Source: Hermatobates lingyangjiaoensis
Taxonomy: Eukaryota > Arthropoda > Insecta > Hemiptera > Hermatobatidae
Direction of reading: 5' to 3'
NCBI GenBank assembly: GCA_026182355.1
Contig: JAPFBL010000610.1
Span: 216,001 to 280,000 of the forward strand
DNA length: 64,000 nt
Shown: piece by piece, positions 32,735-43,569 of the stretch
Layout: every line of letters begins with the position of its first letter
Numbering within the stretch: the first letter of the stretch is position 1
Notes under the pieces: generated by a model
What the model saw: the letters and a program-made list of their open reading frames with translations, nothing else
Databases searched by the model: none
Told to the model about the DNA's origin: nothing
Position numbers and translations under genes: made by a program

Positions 32735-33625
32735 TATAATGATCGTGAAGAAATTTGATTTCGAGATATTGACAAATTTACATGTTTTTGAGGTTCTCAA
32801 AATCATTTTATGATAGTTTTGCTATACTATAAATGGAAAAAATCAATTTCGAGATATTAACGGATTTGCATATTTTTGAGGTTCTCAAAATCATTTTATG
32901 ATATTTTTTTACTTTACTATAAATGGAAAAAATCGATTTCGAGATTTTGACGGATTTACATATTTTTGAGGTTCTCAAAATCATTTTATGATATTTTTTT
33001 ACTTTACTATAAATGGAAAAAATCGATTTCGAGATTTTGACGGATTTACATATTTTTGAGGTTCTCAAAATCATTTTATGATATTTTTTTACTTTACTAT
33101 AAATGGAAAAAATCGATTTCGAGATTTTGACGGATTTACATATTTTTGAGGTTCCCAAAATCATTTTATGATATTTTTACTTTACTATAAATGGAAAAAA
33201 TCGATTTCGAGATTTTGACGGATTTACATATTTTTGAGGTTCTCAAAATCATTTTATGATATTTCTACTTTAATATAAATGGAAAAAAGCGATTTCGTGA
33301 TTTTAACGGATTTACATATTTTTGAGGTTCTCAAAATCATTTTATGATATTTTTACTTTACTATAAATGGAAAAAATCGATTTCGTGATTTTAACGGATT
33401 TACATATTTTTGAGGTTTCAAAATCATTTTATGATATTTTTACTTTACTATAAATGGAAAAAATCGATTTCGTGATTTTAACGGATTTACATATTTTTGA
33501 GGTTTCAAAATCATTTTATGATATTTTTACTTTACTATAAATGGAAAAAATCGATTTCAAAATTTTGACGGATTTACATATTTTTGAGGTTCTTAAAATC
33601 ATTTTATGACGTTTTTACTTAACTG
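32735..33625. repeat. 90-bp tandem array
   Basis: About ten copies, period 90 shrinking to about 87 bp, unit starting ACTTTACTATAAATGGAAAA. The unit resembles the first 90 bp of the dispersed repeat at 25275 (TTTACTATAA, CGAGATTTTGA, GGATTTACAT), so the array is probably amplified from that terminus. An open frame on the minus strand (repeated KICKSVKISKSIFSIYSK) is a product of the period. Confidence 0.8.
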
Positions 33626-34335
33626 TAATAAATATATTTGAACAGTTTGTACTTCTAGCATACCGAGTTTACATATAACCTGATAGACTAAATATTGAAG
33701 GACAAAAATTTGACAAGCAGGTTTTTAACCAGTGACTGTTTAAGTCTGTTTCAGACTGTCTTTAACAGAGGGTGGAAGTTGTAGGGGTTGGGGGTTAGGG
33801 GTGGTATACCAAATAAAAGGTGTTGTAGATGGGGGTTAAAAAGGGGTTAAACGCTTCCTTGAAAACAAACCAAGATTATGAATGAAGCCTTATTCCCAAA
33901 TTAATTGGCATATTATCGCGCATGCGTCAATATGACGTCACAGCTATCCTCCAACAACCATCCTACAGCACACTTACTAAACAATTATATAATATAATTC
34001 ATAAATATTATATATATATATATATATATAATTTTGAAAAATGAATAATCAGTCATAACAATAATAGAAGTTCCTATGTTGATTTGTATTATTCTCATTT
34101 TTTTTTTGTTTTCTCTAATCTATTTTTAAAATGTTGTTTATTTTTGGTTTGTCAACTATTTTTAAATTAAATAGAGGGGGGAAAAAAATATTTTAACTTA
34201 TTTGAGTCATTACAAGAGAGATGATTCAGAAGTATTTATATTTAAAAAAGTGAGAATTTACGTTTTATCTAATATTGGTGGAAGACTTAAAATAGTTGAG
34301 TTTATTTTAGTTGTTTGAACAAAAGATGGGAACAG
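33626..34335. other. Non-coding stretch
   Basis: No gene recognised. Contains a G-rich short run (33770-33840) and a (TA)n at 34008-34030. Confidence 0.5.
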
Positions 34336-34374
34336 AATGTATGTGTGTGTGTATAATATATATATAAAGTATAT

Positions 34375-34840
34375 GGACAAAAAGAACACACAGAAAATGA
34401 AACAGAAACTCACTACTATATTTCGATCGCCTCGTCATCAGTATGATAGAAACGAGTCACTCCGAGGCAGACCACGACACGCACTCTCTCTCTCTCTCTC
34501 TTTTCTCTGTATATATATATATATATATATGGATTAATTTACCACAATGAAACAAACTTGGAAACAATGCTCTAAGGCCTTTCGTCAACACATCTAACAT
34601 ATATATATATATATATATCAATGATCAAACCATAATAAGAAATGGGAAAACAAGACTAAGATCTTTCAACCGTAACAAGCGGTCTTCGTCAGAGTCAAAA
34701 ACCCAACCGTTGGGTTTTTGACTCTGACGAAGACCGCTTGTTACGGTTGAAAGATCTTAGTCTTGTTTTCCCTTTTCTTATTGTGGTTTGGTCATTGATT
34801 GTTATTTCACGTGTTTATGTGAAACCTTTTTATCGATATA
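34375..34840. mobile_element. Cluster of three Penelope-like ends
   Basis: 34375-34500 is a minus-strand 3' end with CTGATGACGAGGCGATCGAA. 34530-34600 is a minus fragment of the AAGGCCTTTCGTC family. 34620-34835 is a plus snap-back element whose arms meet at CCAACCGTTGGG (34703-34714) and whose right arm alone has TTTCACGTGTTTATGTGAAA. (TA)n separates them. Confidence 0.75.
34724..34760 (+). ncRNA. Hammerhead-ribozyme-like motif (CTGACGA family)
   Basis: CTGACGA, AG, stem ACCG-CTTGTTA-CGGT, T, GAAA, then GATCTTAG. It recurs with the same core at 40140, 41400, 47855, 49935 and 51205 on the plus strand. Confidence 0.5.
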
Positions 34841-34859
34841 TATATATATATATATATAC

Positions 34860-35080
34860 AATTAAAAGAAACGGTCCAGCGGACTTTTTTAAAATAAAAT
34901 AAATTCAAAACGAAGGAAACACACAGAAAGACACAGACATAACTCACATCGATATTTCGACCATCGTCGTCATCAGGAGGTGTGAAGAGCGAAGAGCGAA
35001 GAGTCCCGCAGGAAGACAGGGCGGTACTGACTGAGTAATTAATCCATCTATTATATCAAGTGTTATTTTGATTATTATTC

Positions 35081-35131
<51 letters not shown>

Positions 35132-35300
35132 CTTTACTCAATAAAACGAAACACGATCCAAACTGGACACAATACGAGTTCAAAATTCAAGAAGAGTAAC
35201 ACACAGAGTAAGGAAACACACTTACAGACTCAAATTTTCGGGTAATCCATCTTCAGGAGAAAAGAGAAATGGAGACCAAGCACGTTGTAGACGCAATGAC
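34860..35300 (-). mobile_element. Two Penelope-like 3' ends
   Basis: 34860-35040 (minus) has CTGATGACGACGATGGTCGA at about 34957-34976, the family also at 44085, 46800 and 47535. 35130-35300 (minus) has CTGAAGATGGATTACCCGAA. (TA)n tracts at 35083-35130 lie between them. Confidence 0.7.
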
Positions 35301-35302
35301 AA

Positions 35303-35675
35303 GTAATCAACCGTTTGTTACCAGAGGCATGGTTCTCACCTCTAGACTGGTTGATCCGAGGTTCAATAACCACTTTGGACTTTGATTTATTCACGTGGGA
35401 AGTGAATGATGACATTATCAATGATGGTTTACGTAGATTCTACAAAGAGGAAGAAACACCGTTGCACCTGCTGACTGACTGTCAGGCAACTTTTCTGCAA
35501 AGATGTAGGTGCTTCGGGACACTCAACAAAACTATAGAAAAACTTTTACCGCTGGACCCAGCAAAAATGCTGAGCTTCTTGGAAGCGTTGAAGCTAACTG
35601 CTGGGGTACTTTAGTACAGAAGGGTATAAGTACACAAGTTTTTAAGACGCAGTGCTGTAGGCACACTCAAATAAT
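35303..35675 (+). mobile_element. tRNA-like head fused to LINE 3' end
   Basis: 35308-35410 resembles the SINE head (box B-like GGTTCAATAACC) and body start. At 35412 it changes to the C-terminus of a LINE ORF2, DIINDGLRRFYKEEETPLHL with a partial C/H knuckle and FLEALKLTAGVL before the stop, then (AAT)n at 35670-35690. The junction motif GACATTATCAATGATGG is the same as in the deleted LINE at 11677. A SINE with a LINE-derived 3' end would be recognised by that LINE's reverse transcriptase. Confidence 0.65.
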
Positions 35676-35794
35676 AATAATAATAATAATAGAAACGATG
35701 GTTTATTGAAGTACTGAAAGTCGAGGGTCAGGTGTATTTAGCCTACTTGTGTTCTCTCGTGAGACTACCACTTCGCCCTAATCTAATCCGTTTG

Positions 35795-35905
35795 ACTCTC
35801 ACTCTCTCTCTCTCTCTCACTCTCTCTCTCTCACTCTCTCTCTTTCTCTCTCTCTCACCCCCCCCCCCACCTCTCTCATCTCCACATCCCCCTCCCACTA
35901 CTTCA
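35795..35905. repeat. (CT)n microsatellite with C-run
   Basis: CTCTCTCACTC-type repeat followed by a C-run and CCACATCCCCCTCC. Non-coding. Confidence 0.8.
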
Positions 35906-36294
35906 CGATACTTGCTCTAAAACCAATGCAACTCTAATTTTACACAACTCAATTATTAAAATAATTCAATTAAAAAAAAAAACAATAAATGGCATCAGAT
36001 CAATGGTTATGTACACTGGCTTTGAGCCAATCTAAACAGTCGAAATAAACTGATGAATTCTGGAACAAAGTTCTTTATTCAAGGTCGGCTAATTCTTTTT
36101 ATAGATTTTAAAACGCTAGTTTCCTTTTGGTTGAAAGATGTTTAATGCTTTCAGAGGCGTTACTGTTTATGAGTCAGCTGTTTTTCTGGAAGATTGAAAT
36201 AGAGAAGGAGTCAGTAAACCCTGAGGGAATAACGTCGACAATAACTTGACCTTGTGTGAAAATATGCAGATTGTTATCATTGTTAAACTTATGA

Positions 36295-37735
36295 TTATGA
36301 ACCATCATTATCATCACTAGATAGTTACTCTATCATTATCATTACTAGATAGTTACTCTATGATTATCATCACTAGATAGTTAGTCCAACATAATCATCA
36401 CTAGATAGGTACTCTATCATTATCTTTACTAGATAGTTACTCTATCGTTATAATCACTAGATAGTTACTTTATCATTATCATCACTAGATAGTTAGTCCA
36501 ACATAATCATCACTAGATAGGTACTCTATCATTATCATTACTAGATAGTTACTCTATCATTATCATTACTAGATAGTTACTCTATCATTATCATCACTAG
36601 ATAGTTACTCTATCATTATCATCACTAGATAGTTAGTCCAACATAATCATCACTAGATAGTTACTCTATCATTATCATCACTAGATAGTTACTCTATCAT
36701 TATCATCACTAGATAGTTACTCTATGATTATCATCACTAGATAGTTAGTCCAACATAATCATCACTAGATAGGTACTCTATCATTATCATTACTAGATAG
36801 TTACTCTATCATTATCATCACTAGATAGTTACTTTATCATTATCATCACTAGATAGTTAGTCCAACATAATCATCACTAGATAGGTACTCTATCATTATC
36901 TTTACTAGATAGTTACTCTATCGTTATAATCACTAGATAGTTACTTTATCATTATCATCACTAGATAGTTACTCTATCATTATCATCACTAGATAGTTAG
37001 TCCAACATAATCATCACTAGATAGTTACTCTATCATTATCATTACTAGATAGTTACTCTATCATTATCATCACTAGATAGTTACTCTATCATTATCATCA
37101 CTAGATAGTTACTCTATCATTATCATCACTAGATAGTTACTCTATCATTATCATTACTAGATAGTTACTCTATCATTATCATTACTAGATAGTTACTCTA
37201 TCATTATCATCACTAGATAGTTATTCTATCATTATCATCACTAGATAGTTACTCTATCATTATCATCACTAGATAGTTATTCTATCATTATCATCACTAG
37301 ATAGTTACTTTATCATTATCATCACTAGATAGTTAGTCCAACATAATCATCACTAGATAGGTTACTCTATCATTATCATTCACTAGATAGTTACTCTATC
37401 GTTATCATACTAGATAGTTACTCTATGATTATCATCACTAGATAGTTAGTCCAATCATTATCATCACTAGATAGTACTCCTAATCATTATCATTACTAGA
37501 TAGTTACTCTATCATTATCATTACTAGATAGTTACTTTATCATTATCATCACTAGATAGTTAGTCCAACATAATCATCACTAGATAGGTACTCTATCATT
37601 ATCTTTACTAGATAGTTACTCTATCGTTATAATCACTAGATAGTTACTTTATCATTATCATCACTAGATAGTTACTCTATCATTATCATCACTAGATAAT
37701 TACTCTATCATTATCATCACTAGATGGTTATTGTT
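36295..37735. repeat. 28-bp minisatellite, about 50 copies
   Basis: Unit TCATTATCATCACTAGATAG plus TTACTCTA. Variant units (AGTTAGTCCAACATAATC and ATAGGTACTC) recur as blocks every several units, giving a higher-order pattern. Small slips around 37360-37500 break register. No coding potential. Confidence 0.92.
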
Positions 37736-37787
37736 TTTTTTTTTTTAAACCGATCCCTTAGTGAGTTAAAAATGTCAGCCCTTTACG

Positions 37788-38340
37788 GTCTTTTTGTTTG
37801 ATCGGTGATTTTACATTGGGAGTCCTAAATTTTGCCTAACTCAAGCGTATTTAGAGGTGGTTAGAGGTGGTAGGGATGTTTAACGAGTACCTGGCATCGT
37901 ACAGGCTTGGGACCGACAGTTCAACGTCCTCTCCGATGGACGATGTACTCAGATTTACTCACCCCCTCATGAATAAATCGAGAGCCACGTAGGTTTCGAA
38001 CCCGGCACCTACCAGTTCAGAGGCAAACACGTTAACCACTGAGCTAACATGGTCCCGACTAGATTATTATTATCATAGGTATTCTCCACTAAGAATTGTG
38101 TCAAAGATTGTATTTCGATTCTTTTAGCATCCCTTTCATAAATTGAATTCATGTTATTGTATATATAAGTCTAACGGGCTTGGTTAGATCAGTGGCAACG
38201 TGTTCTCCTCTGATGATATTACAGAATAAACATTCTACATTGGGAGTCCTCAATTTTGCCTTAATTCTAGTGGATTTAGAGTAGGGATTTTAACGAGTAC
38301 CTAACATCGTACAACCTCAGGACCAACACTCATCCTTGGT
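37788..38340. mobile_element. SINE copy followed by a rearranged SINE
   Basis: 37788-38055 is a minus SINE copy. 38165-38210 is a plus-oriented head (TTGGTTAGATCAGTGG) joined at about 38225 to SINE body in minus orientation (CATTGGGAGTCCTCAATTTT). The second is therefore a head-to-inverted-body chimera. Confidence 0.7.
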
Positions 38341-38985
38341 TATTATGCCTGAAGAAGAATACAACGTATAAGAAACGCATTGTTTATATTAACTAACACC
38401 GAATTGTACCACAAACACTCATACTTGGTTATTATGCCTGAAGAAGAACACAACGTGTTAGAAACGCGTTGTTTATATTAACTAACACCGAATTGTACCA
38501 CAGACACTCATTCTTGGTTATTATGCCTGAAGAACAACACAACGTGTTAGAAACGCGTTGTTTATATTAACTAACACCGAATTGTACCACAGACACTCAT
38601 CCTTGGTTATTATGCCTGAAGAACAACACAACGTGTTAGAAACGCATTGTTTATATTAACTAACACCGAATTGTACCACAGACACTCATCCTTGGTTATA
38701 ATGCCTGAAGAAGAACACTACGTATAAGAAACGCGTTGTTTATATTAACTAACACCGAATTGTACCACAGACACTCATCCTTGGTTATTATGCCTGAAGA
38801 ACAACACAACGTATTAGAAACGCGTTGTTTATATTAACTAACACCGAATTGTACCACAGACACTCATCCTTGGTTATTATGCCTGAAGAAGAACACTAGG
38901 GGTTAGGAACGCGTTGTTTATATTAACTAATACCGAATTGTGCCACAGACACACATCCTTGGTGTTATGCTTGAAGAAGAACACT
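38330..38985 (+). repeat. 89-bp tandem array of hammerhead-like units
   Basis: About eight copies, CTGAAGA beginning near 38349, 38438, 38527, 38616, 38705, 38794 and 38883. Each unit has CTGAAGA (or CTGAACA), a hairpin of GAACAC and GTGTT type, and GAAACGCGTTG, then TTTATATTAACTAACACCGA. Some units have compensatory-looking or degenerate stems. The unit matches the Penelope-like family at 16927, so this is a satellite-like expansion of that motif. Confidence 0.8.
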
Positions 38986-38997
38986 ACGTGTTAGAAA

Positions 38998-39266
38998 AGG
39001 GGCCAGGCTAGCTCAGTTGTTACGTGCTCACCTCTGAACTGATAGGACCGGGGTTCAATCCTCACCTGGCCCTCGATTTATTCACGCGGGAGGTGAATAA
39101 ATCTGAGCACGTCGTCCCTAGGAGAAGGATGTTAAACCGTCGGTCCCGAGCCTGTAGGCAAAATTTAGGACTCCCATTGTAGAATCAATCTTCATTGTGT
39201 GGTATCACAAAGGGCCAATGCTTGGCCTACGTGTGTTCCCTTGTGGAACTGCCACTGCAACCTAAC
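38998..39266 (+). mobile_element. Full-length tRNA-derived SINE with 14-bp TSD
   Basis: Box A TAGCTCAGTTG (39009-39019) and box B GGTTCAATCC (39052-39061) fit the RNA polymerase III internal promoter. Perfect target duplication CTACGTGTTAGAAA at 38984-38997 and 39267-39280 shows it inserted into the last unit of the 89-bp array. The 3' end is CTGCAACCTAAC, a tail of the AACCT pentamer. About 269 bp; the body contains a TTCACGCGGGAGGTGAA palindrome. Transcription in plus orientation. Confidence 0.93.
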
Positions 39267-39280
39267 CTACGTGTTAGAAA

Positions 39281-39370
39281 CGCGTTATTTATATTATTAG
39301 ACTTCTATATGTGGAGACTATTTCATTAACTATTTTACCCTAAAATTAGTAAATACCACTCATTGCTCTG
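39281..39370 (+). mobile_element. Penelope-like 3' tail
   Basis: Continuation of the interrupted unit: ACGCGTTATTTATATTATTA through TTTTACCCTAAAATTAGTAA and ATACCAC, matching the long-arm tail of the 3355 and 16927 copies, and so the end of the 89-bp array element. Confidence 0.65.
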
Positions 39371-39975
39371 TCTTAGAAATAGGAGGATGTATTTAGTTTA
39401 AACTTTTTATAAAATAATTATTTTATTAGTTACTTATATGTATATTTATATTTTTTTTATCACTTAAAATTAACAGATATTCTAAAATTCAGAAATAATA
39501 AAACATATATATTAGAATTTCACAGAGCAAAATAACGGTTAAAATTATTAATTTAATTATCTTTATTTTTATTCCTTTACTAGTAAGCTTGAAGATTCTA
39601 TTGTGATAGCTTTGAATCAGTGTTACCTTATTTCGATTGGATTTCTAATTCACTAATACAGCATAGCGTCTAATAATAGAACTAAATTCGTTGATGGAAA
39701 CACTGCGACTACAAAAAAGCCTCTGGCTACAATACACCCCAATCAATCAAGAAACCTAAAAACAGTTTCTATTGGGAGCCTTTAAAAAGGTATCTAGTGT
39801 TGCATAAATTTATTCTATCTCGTCCTAACCTTGTTTTTCTTCTAACAATTGAAACAGTGTTCCTTTTGGCAGCAAATTTATCTAAACACTATTGTTTGTT
39901 TTCTTTTAGTTGTCACTCAGGATTGTTTTATTACTATAAAACAATAGGGTATACGTTACAAATAAATTAATCAAA
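39371..39975. other. Unique AT-rich stretch
   Basis: No repeat or exon recognised. Confidence 0.5.
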
Positions 39976-39976
39976 C

Positions 39977-40007
<31 letters not shown>

Positions 40008-40015
<8 letters not shown>

Positions 40016-40213
40016 TTTCACATAAACACGTGAAATAACAATCAATGATCAAACCACAATAAGAAATGGGAAAACAAGACTAAGATCTTTCAACCGTAAC
40101 AAGCGGTCTTCGTCAGAGTCAAAACCCAGTTGGGTTTTTGACTCTGACGAAGACCGCTTGTTACGGTTGAAAGATCTTAGTCTTGTTTTCCCATTTCGTA
40201 TTGTGGTTTGATC

Positions 40214-40255
<42 letters not shown>

Positions 40256-40379
40256 AATTCAAAACGAAGGAAACACACAGAAAGATACAGACATAACTCA
40301 CATCGATATGTGAGGTCCTATCAGCTCACATGATGAATCAAGCTATCACATCGATATGTCCGCTGGACCGTTTCTTTTA

Positions 40380-40390
<11 letters not shown>
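40008..40390 (-). mobile_element. Two Penelope-like elements in (TA)n
   Basis: 40010-40215 is a minus snap-back of the CTGACGA family (long arm at left with TTTCACATAAACACGTGAAA), arms meeting near CCCAGTTGGG at 40125. 40250-40385 is a rearranged copy of the CGTCGTCATCAGG family that has lost its core. (TA)n tracts border both. Confidence 0.7.
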
Positions 40391-40409
<19 letters not shown>

Positions 40410-40416
<7 letters not shown>

Positions 40417-40724
40417 TAATTTTTTTGAGGTTTGAGGTCCAATGATTTTAAACTAGTCCTTTTGCCGACGTTTCGACATATATTTATATCATCTTCAGGG
40501 CTTGGATATCTGTTTATGTTGCAAACAGATAGTTTATGAAAACAAATAGTAGCCATCATGAAACAGTATTAAATTAGAATGCTGCAACATAAACAGATTT
40601 CCAAGCCCTGAAGATGACATAAATATATGTCGAAACGTCGGCAAAAGGACTAGTTTAAAATCATTGGACCTCAAACCTCAAAAAAATTACATCATATAAA
40701 TATTGGGTCAAGAAAACAAATCAT

Positions 40725-40727
<3 letters not shown>
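40410..40727 (+). mobile_element. Penelope-like snap-back element
   Basis: Second copy of the 15594-16085 family, with shorter loop (40505-40600). Left arm ends at TTTTTTTGAGGTTTGAGGTC; the right arm continues through TAAATATTGGGTCAAGAAAA. Right-arm core at 40608-40639. Confidence 0.78.
40608..40639 (+). ncRNA. Hammerhead-ribozyme-like motif
   Basis: CTGAAGA, T, 6-bp hairpin GACATA-AATA-TATGTC (40616-40631), GAAA (40632-40635), CGTC. The GUC triplet is present, but stem III would have no loop unless formed between two molecules. Confidence 0.5.
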
Positions 40728-40753
<26 letters not shown>

Positions 40754-40755
<2 letters not shown>

Positions 40756-41040
40756 GGATTAATTTACCACAATGAAAAGAATTTTTTGAAACAATGCTCT
40801 AAGGCCTTTCGTTAACACATCGTCAGAGAACAAGTGAACTAAAAAAACAATAAATACTTGTTAACTTGGCTGATTGAAATTTCCAGAATTGATGGCAACC
40901 CTGAATGTGTTTAATGATGAAGTCTTCATCTGTTTAATTAACCCGCTAATTAAAACTCCATCTAATTTGTAGAGTCCTAGGCTATTGTTCATCAACTTCA
41001 CATAAAAGTTCTTTATGAGCGACTTTCCACGATATATTAC
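40754..41040 (-). pseudogene. Penelope-like C-terminus and 3' end
   Basis: Minus strand: NNSLGLYKLDGVLISGLIKQ, similar to the PLE C-terminal segment at 50452-50640 (SSPGLFKLDNILVEGIV). The 3' UTR follows with CTGACGATGTGTTAACGAAA at about 40807-40826, then (TA)n at 40728-40755. Confidence 0.6.
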
Positions 41041-41046
41041 TTATAC

Positions 41047-41515
41047 TTGTATATATATATAAAATTACCTATTATTACCTATGAAAAATCAATGTTGTTA
41101 GGAAATATTATTGAATCGTCTCTAATTAAATTTAATAGATCTAATATTATAAACATTAGTAACTGTCTCTTCAAACTTGATACTTTCGTCATGAGGGCAA
41201 TAGCCTCTTCAAAGAGGGTTGACAGCTAGCGGATAGTTTTTTACTTTTTCTTACTGTACTCCTTTGTTTCCCCAAACATCCCTTTCTGGACATTAGTCTT
41301 TTCCTGCGCTTTCACCTTTTTAAAATACCACTCTTCCCTCCCACTCTTCTCAACTCCTCACCAGATGTTTTCTGCATCTAGTGTTCAGTTGGGTTTTTGA
41401 CTCTGACGAAGACCGACTGTTACGGTTGAAAGATCTTAGTCTTGTTTTCCCATTTCTTTTTGTGGTTTGATCATTGATTGTTATTTCACGTGTTTATTTG
41501 AAAACTTTTTATATA
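41047..41515 (+). pseudogene. Penelope-like C-terminus with 3' end of the CTGACGA family
   Basis: 41047-41229 encodes NIIESSLIKFNRSNIINISN, CLFKLDTFVMRAIAS and a stop, a PLE C-terminal pattern (E-S-x-L-I-K ... N-I-S/N ... FKLD). The 3' UTR runs to the GTTGGGTTTTTGACTCTGAC motif at 41390 and the long-arm tail at 41515. It is the most complete source for the 3' end whose short copies recur as snap-back elements. Confidence 0.65.
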
Positions 41516-41741
41516 ATATCATTAATATAACAACAGCAGTAAGAACATTTTGAAAAGCGAAAGTATAGATTTTGTGTTACGAAATAATCTCTTACAGGAT
41601 AACATAGTTTTTGCTCAAATAGCCGGCGGATCTCTTACATAGGTTATCTAACCACGTTCTACTTCGAATACTTAAGACAATGTTTCCCAGTTAAAACTTG
41701 AAAATATTCCTATTTTCACTGAAAAATGTCAGAAATATATA

Positions 41742-42069
41742 GGTTAGGTTAGGTTAGGTTGCAGTGGCAGTTCCACAAGGGAACACACATAGCCCGAGCA
41801 TTGGCCCTTTGTGATACCACACAATGAAGATTGATTCTACAGTGGGAGTCCTAAATTTTGCATAACTCAAGTGTATTTAGAGTAGGGATCTTTAACGAGT
41901 ACCTGACATCGTACAGGCTTGGGACCGACAGTTTAACGTCCTTCTCTGAGGGACGACACACTCAGATTTATTCACCTCCCGCGTGAATAAATCGAGGGCC
42001 AGGTGAGGATCGAACCCCGGTCCTATCAGTTCAGAGGCGAGCACGTAACCACTGAGCTAGCCTGACCCC
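41742..42069 (-). mobile_element. SINE with (TTAGG)n-type tail
   Basis: Minus-oriented full copy. The 3' tail reads (AGGTT)4 at 41742-41761 on the plus strand, that is (AACCT)n on the SINE strand, identical to the arthropod telomere repeat. Head ends GGGGTCAGGCTAGCTCAG at 42069. Imperfect flanking duplication AGAAATATAT / AGAAAGATAT. Confidence 0.88.
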
Positions 42070-42900
42070 TAAAGAAAGATATAAGAAAAAAATGTAGAAG
42101 AATAAAAAAATGTAGAAGATGAAGGATAATTTTATTTAGTATTTTTCAATTTTGAATTATGTTTTACATTTTTGATCTTTTAAAAAAAATTATTACACTG
42201 GTAATTTTATAGCAGCTAGTGTCCTTTAAAAAATTACTTTTGTTTCCCTGTGTCAAAAGTATAATTTAGTCTTCCTGCATGATCTACTTACTATAAATGC
42301 ATATTGAGAGAAAAAATATCAATAATTGGCCAGTTTTTGCACATTCAAATCAAATTCAAAGCCGGCTTTACAGAATAATTTAAAAATTTTATCACTCCAA
42401 GCTTGAATATTTTTGAAAATAATAGGTATGAACTATTAGACTAGGATAGTAAAACAAAAAATTGGATATTTGTCATAATGATAGGAAAAGGTCCATTCGT
42501 CACTCTTCAATATTACCCAAAGATACTATGATTCATAAACACACAAAAATTACATCTGACATTAAGTTTTGTTCAAGGGTTCAATTTTATTTTATTGTAG
42601 AGTAAAAGCAATTAAGTGTTCAGTATGTGAACGAATTAAACTGCATTGTTTGCTAATTTTTTTGCAAATCACATTAAGATAAAATTAATTTAAAATAAGG
42701 TTCTTACTTTGAAGAAGAAGCATTTTTAAGATAGAAAATCTATCAGCAAATCACATTCTGAGGTGTAAACGTGTTTATCTAATCTTCCCAGCTAAGTACC
42801 ATGTCCGGATTATTATGATAACAAAAAATCATCACAAGAAGTCTTCATCTCTTTTAAAACACATCGTTTTTTCTTTCTTAAAATGTATATAATTTTTAAA
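42070..42900. other. AT-rich stretch without gene
   Basis: No exon seen. Parts (GCCGGCTTTACAGAATAATT) resemble 29060-29100 and 29920-29950, so an old dispersed repeat is present. Confidence 0.45.
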
Positions 42901-42904
42901 GTAA

Positions 42905-43565
42905 GAAATTGTTTTCTTGACCACAATTTACTATAAAAAACTTTTTCTTCTTCTTGGAGTTTGGTCAGGGTTTATACACGGAATCACCTTTTCGCTAACG
43001 TTTCGTCTTTATTTTATGACATCCTCAGGTCTATAAACTAACAAAAAACAATGGAAATTTGTCATATCTACTTTACAATCATCATAACAAATCAAAAAAC
43101 TTACTCAAGGCTAGCTTCTTGCTAATACCGAACCAACAAAACCGTTATCTGTCATTGCATGTGCTGCTACCCAGCGACATTTCTTGAAAACACTGTTATT
43201 TATATTACAACTAATCAATGGCAATATAAAATAAGATGACATTTCAACATTAATTATTTATAATAGAACTATATATCCTACTTAAATTATCAGTATCGGT
43301 TTAAGTAGGATTTATAGTTCCAGTATAAATAGTCAATGTTGCAATGTTATCTTAGTTTATATTGCCATGGATTAATTGTAATACAAAAAACAGTGTTTTT
43401 ACAATATATGTCGCTGGGTAGCAGCACATGCAATGACAGATAACGGTTTTGTTGGATCGGAATTAGAAGCTAGCCTTGAGTAAGTAATTTTTTGAATTTG
43501 TTATTATGATTGTAAAGTAGATATGACAAATGTCCATTGTTTTTTGTTAGTTTATAGCTCTGAGG
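42905..43565 (-). mobile_element. Penelope-like snap-back, truncated at right
   Basis: The left long arm includes TTGTTTTCTTGACCACAA and GAAACGTTAGC complement. The arms mirror from 43050-43260 to 43310-43560 around a centre near 43290. The right arm stops at CTCTGAGGATG where another PLE begins. Confidence 0.7.
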
Positions 43566-43569
43566 ATGT

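Noticed and set aside
32808..33164. 118-codon frame with repeated Lys/Ser-rich peptide
   Set aside because: Its 30-residue period is the 90-bp tandem unit; it stays open only because 90 is divisible by three, and the later units shift frame.
38330..38985. CRISPR-like array (regular 89-bp repeats)
   Set aside because: Whole units are repeated without unique spacers, in a eukaryotic context. It is a tandem repeat.
38998..39075. True tRNA gene
   Set aside because: Box A and B are good, but the cloverleaf is not maintained, the sequence continues into a SINE body and tail, and it is repeated across the window with TSDs.
41742..41765. Telomere or interstitial telomere array
   Set aside because: Only about four units, located precisely at the 3' end of a SINE, so it is the element's tail.
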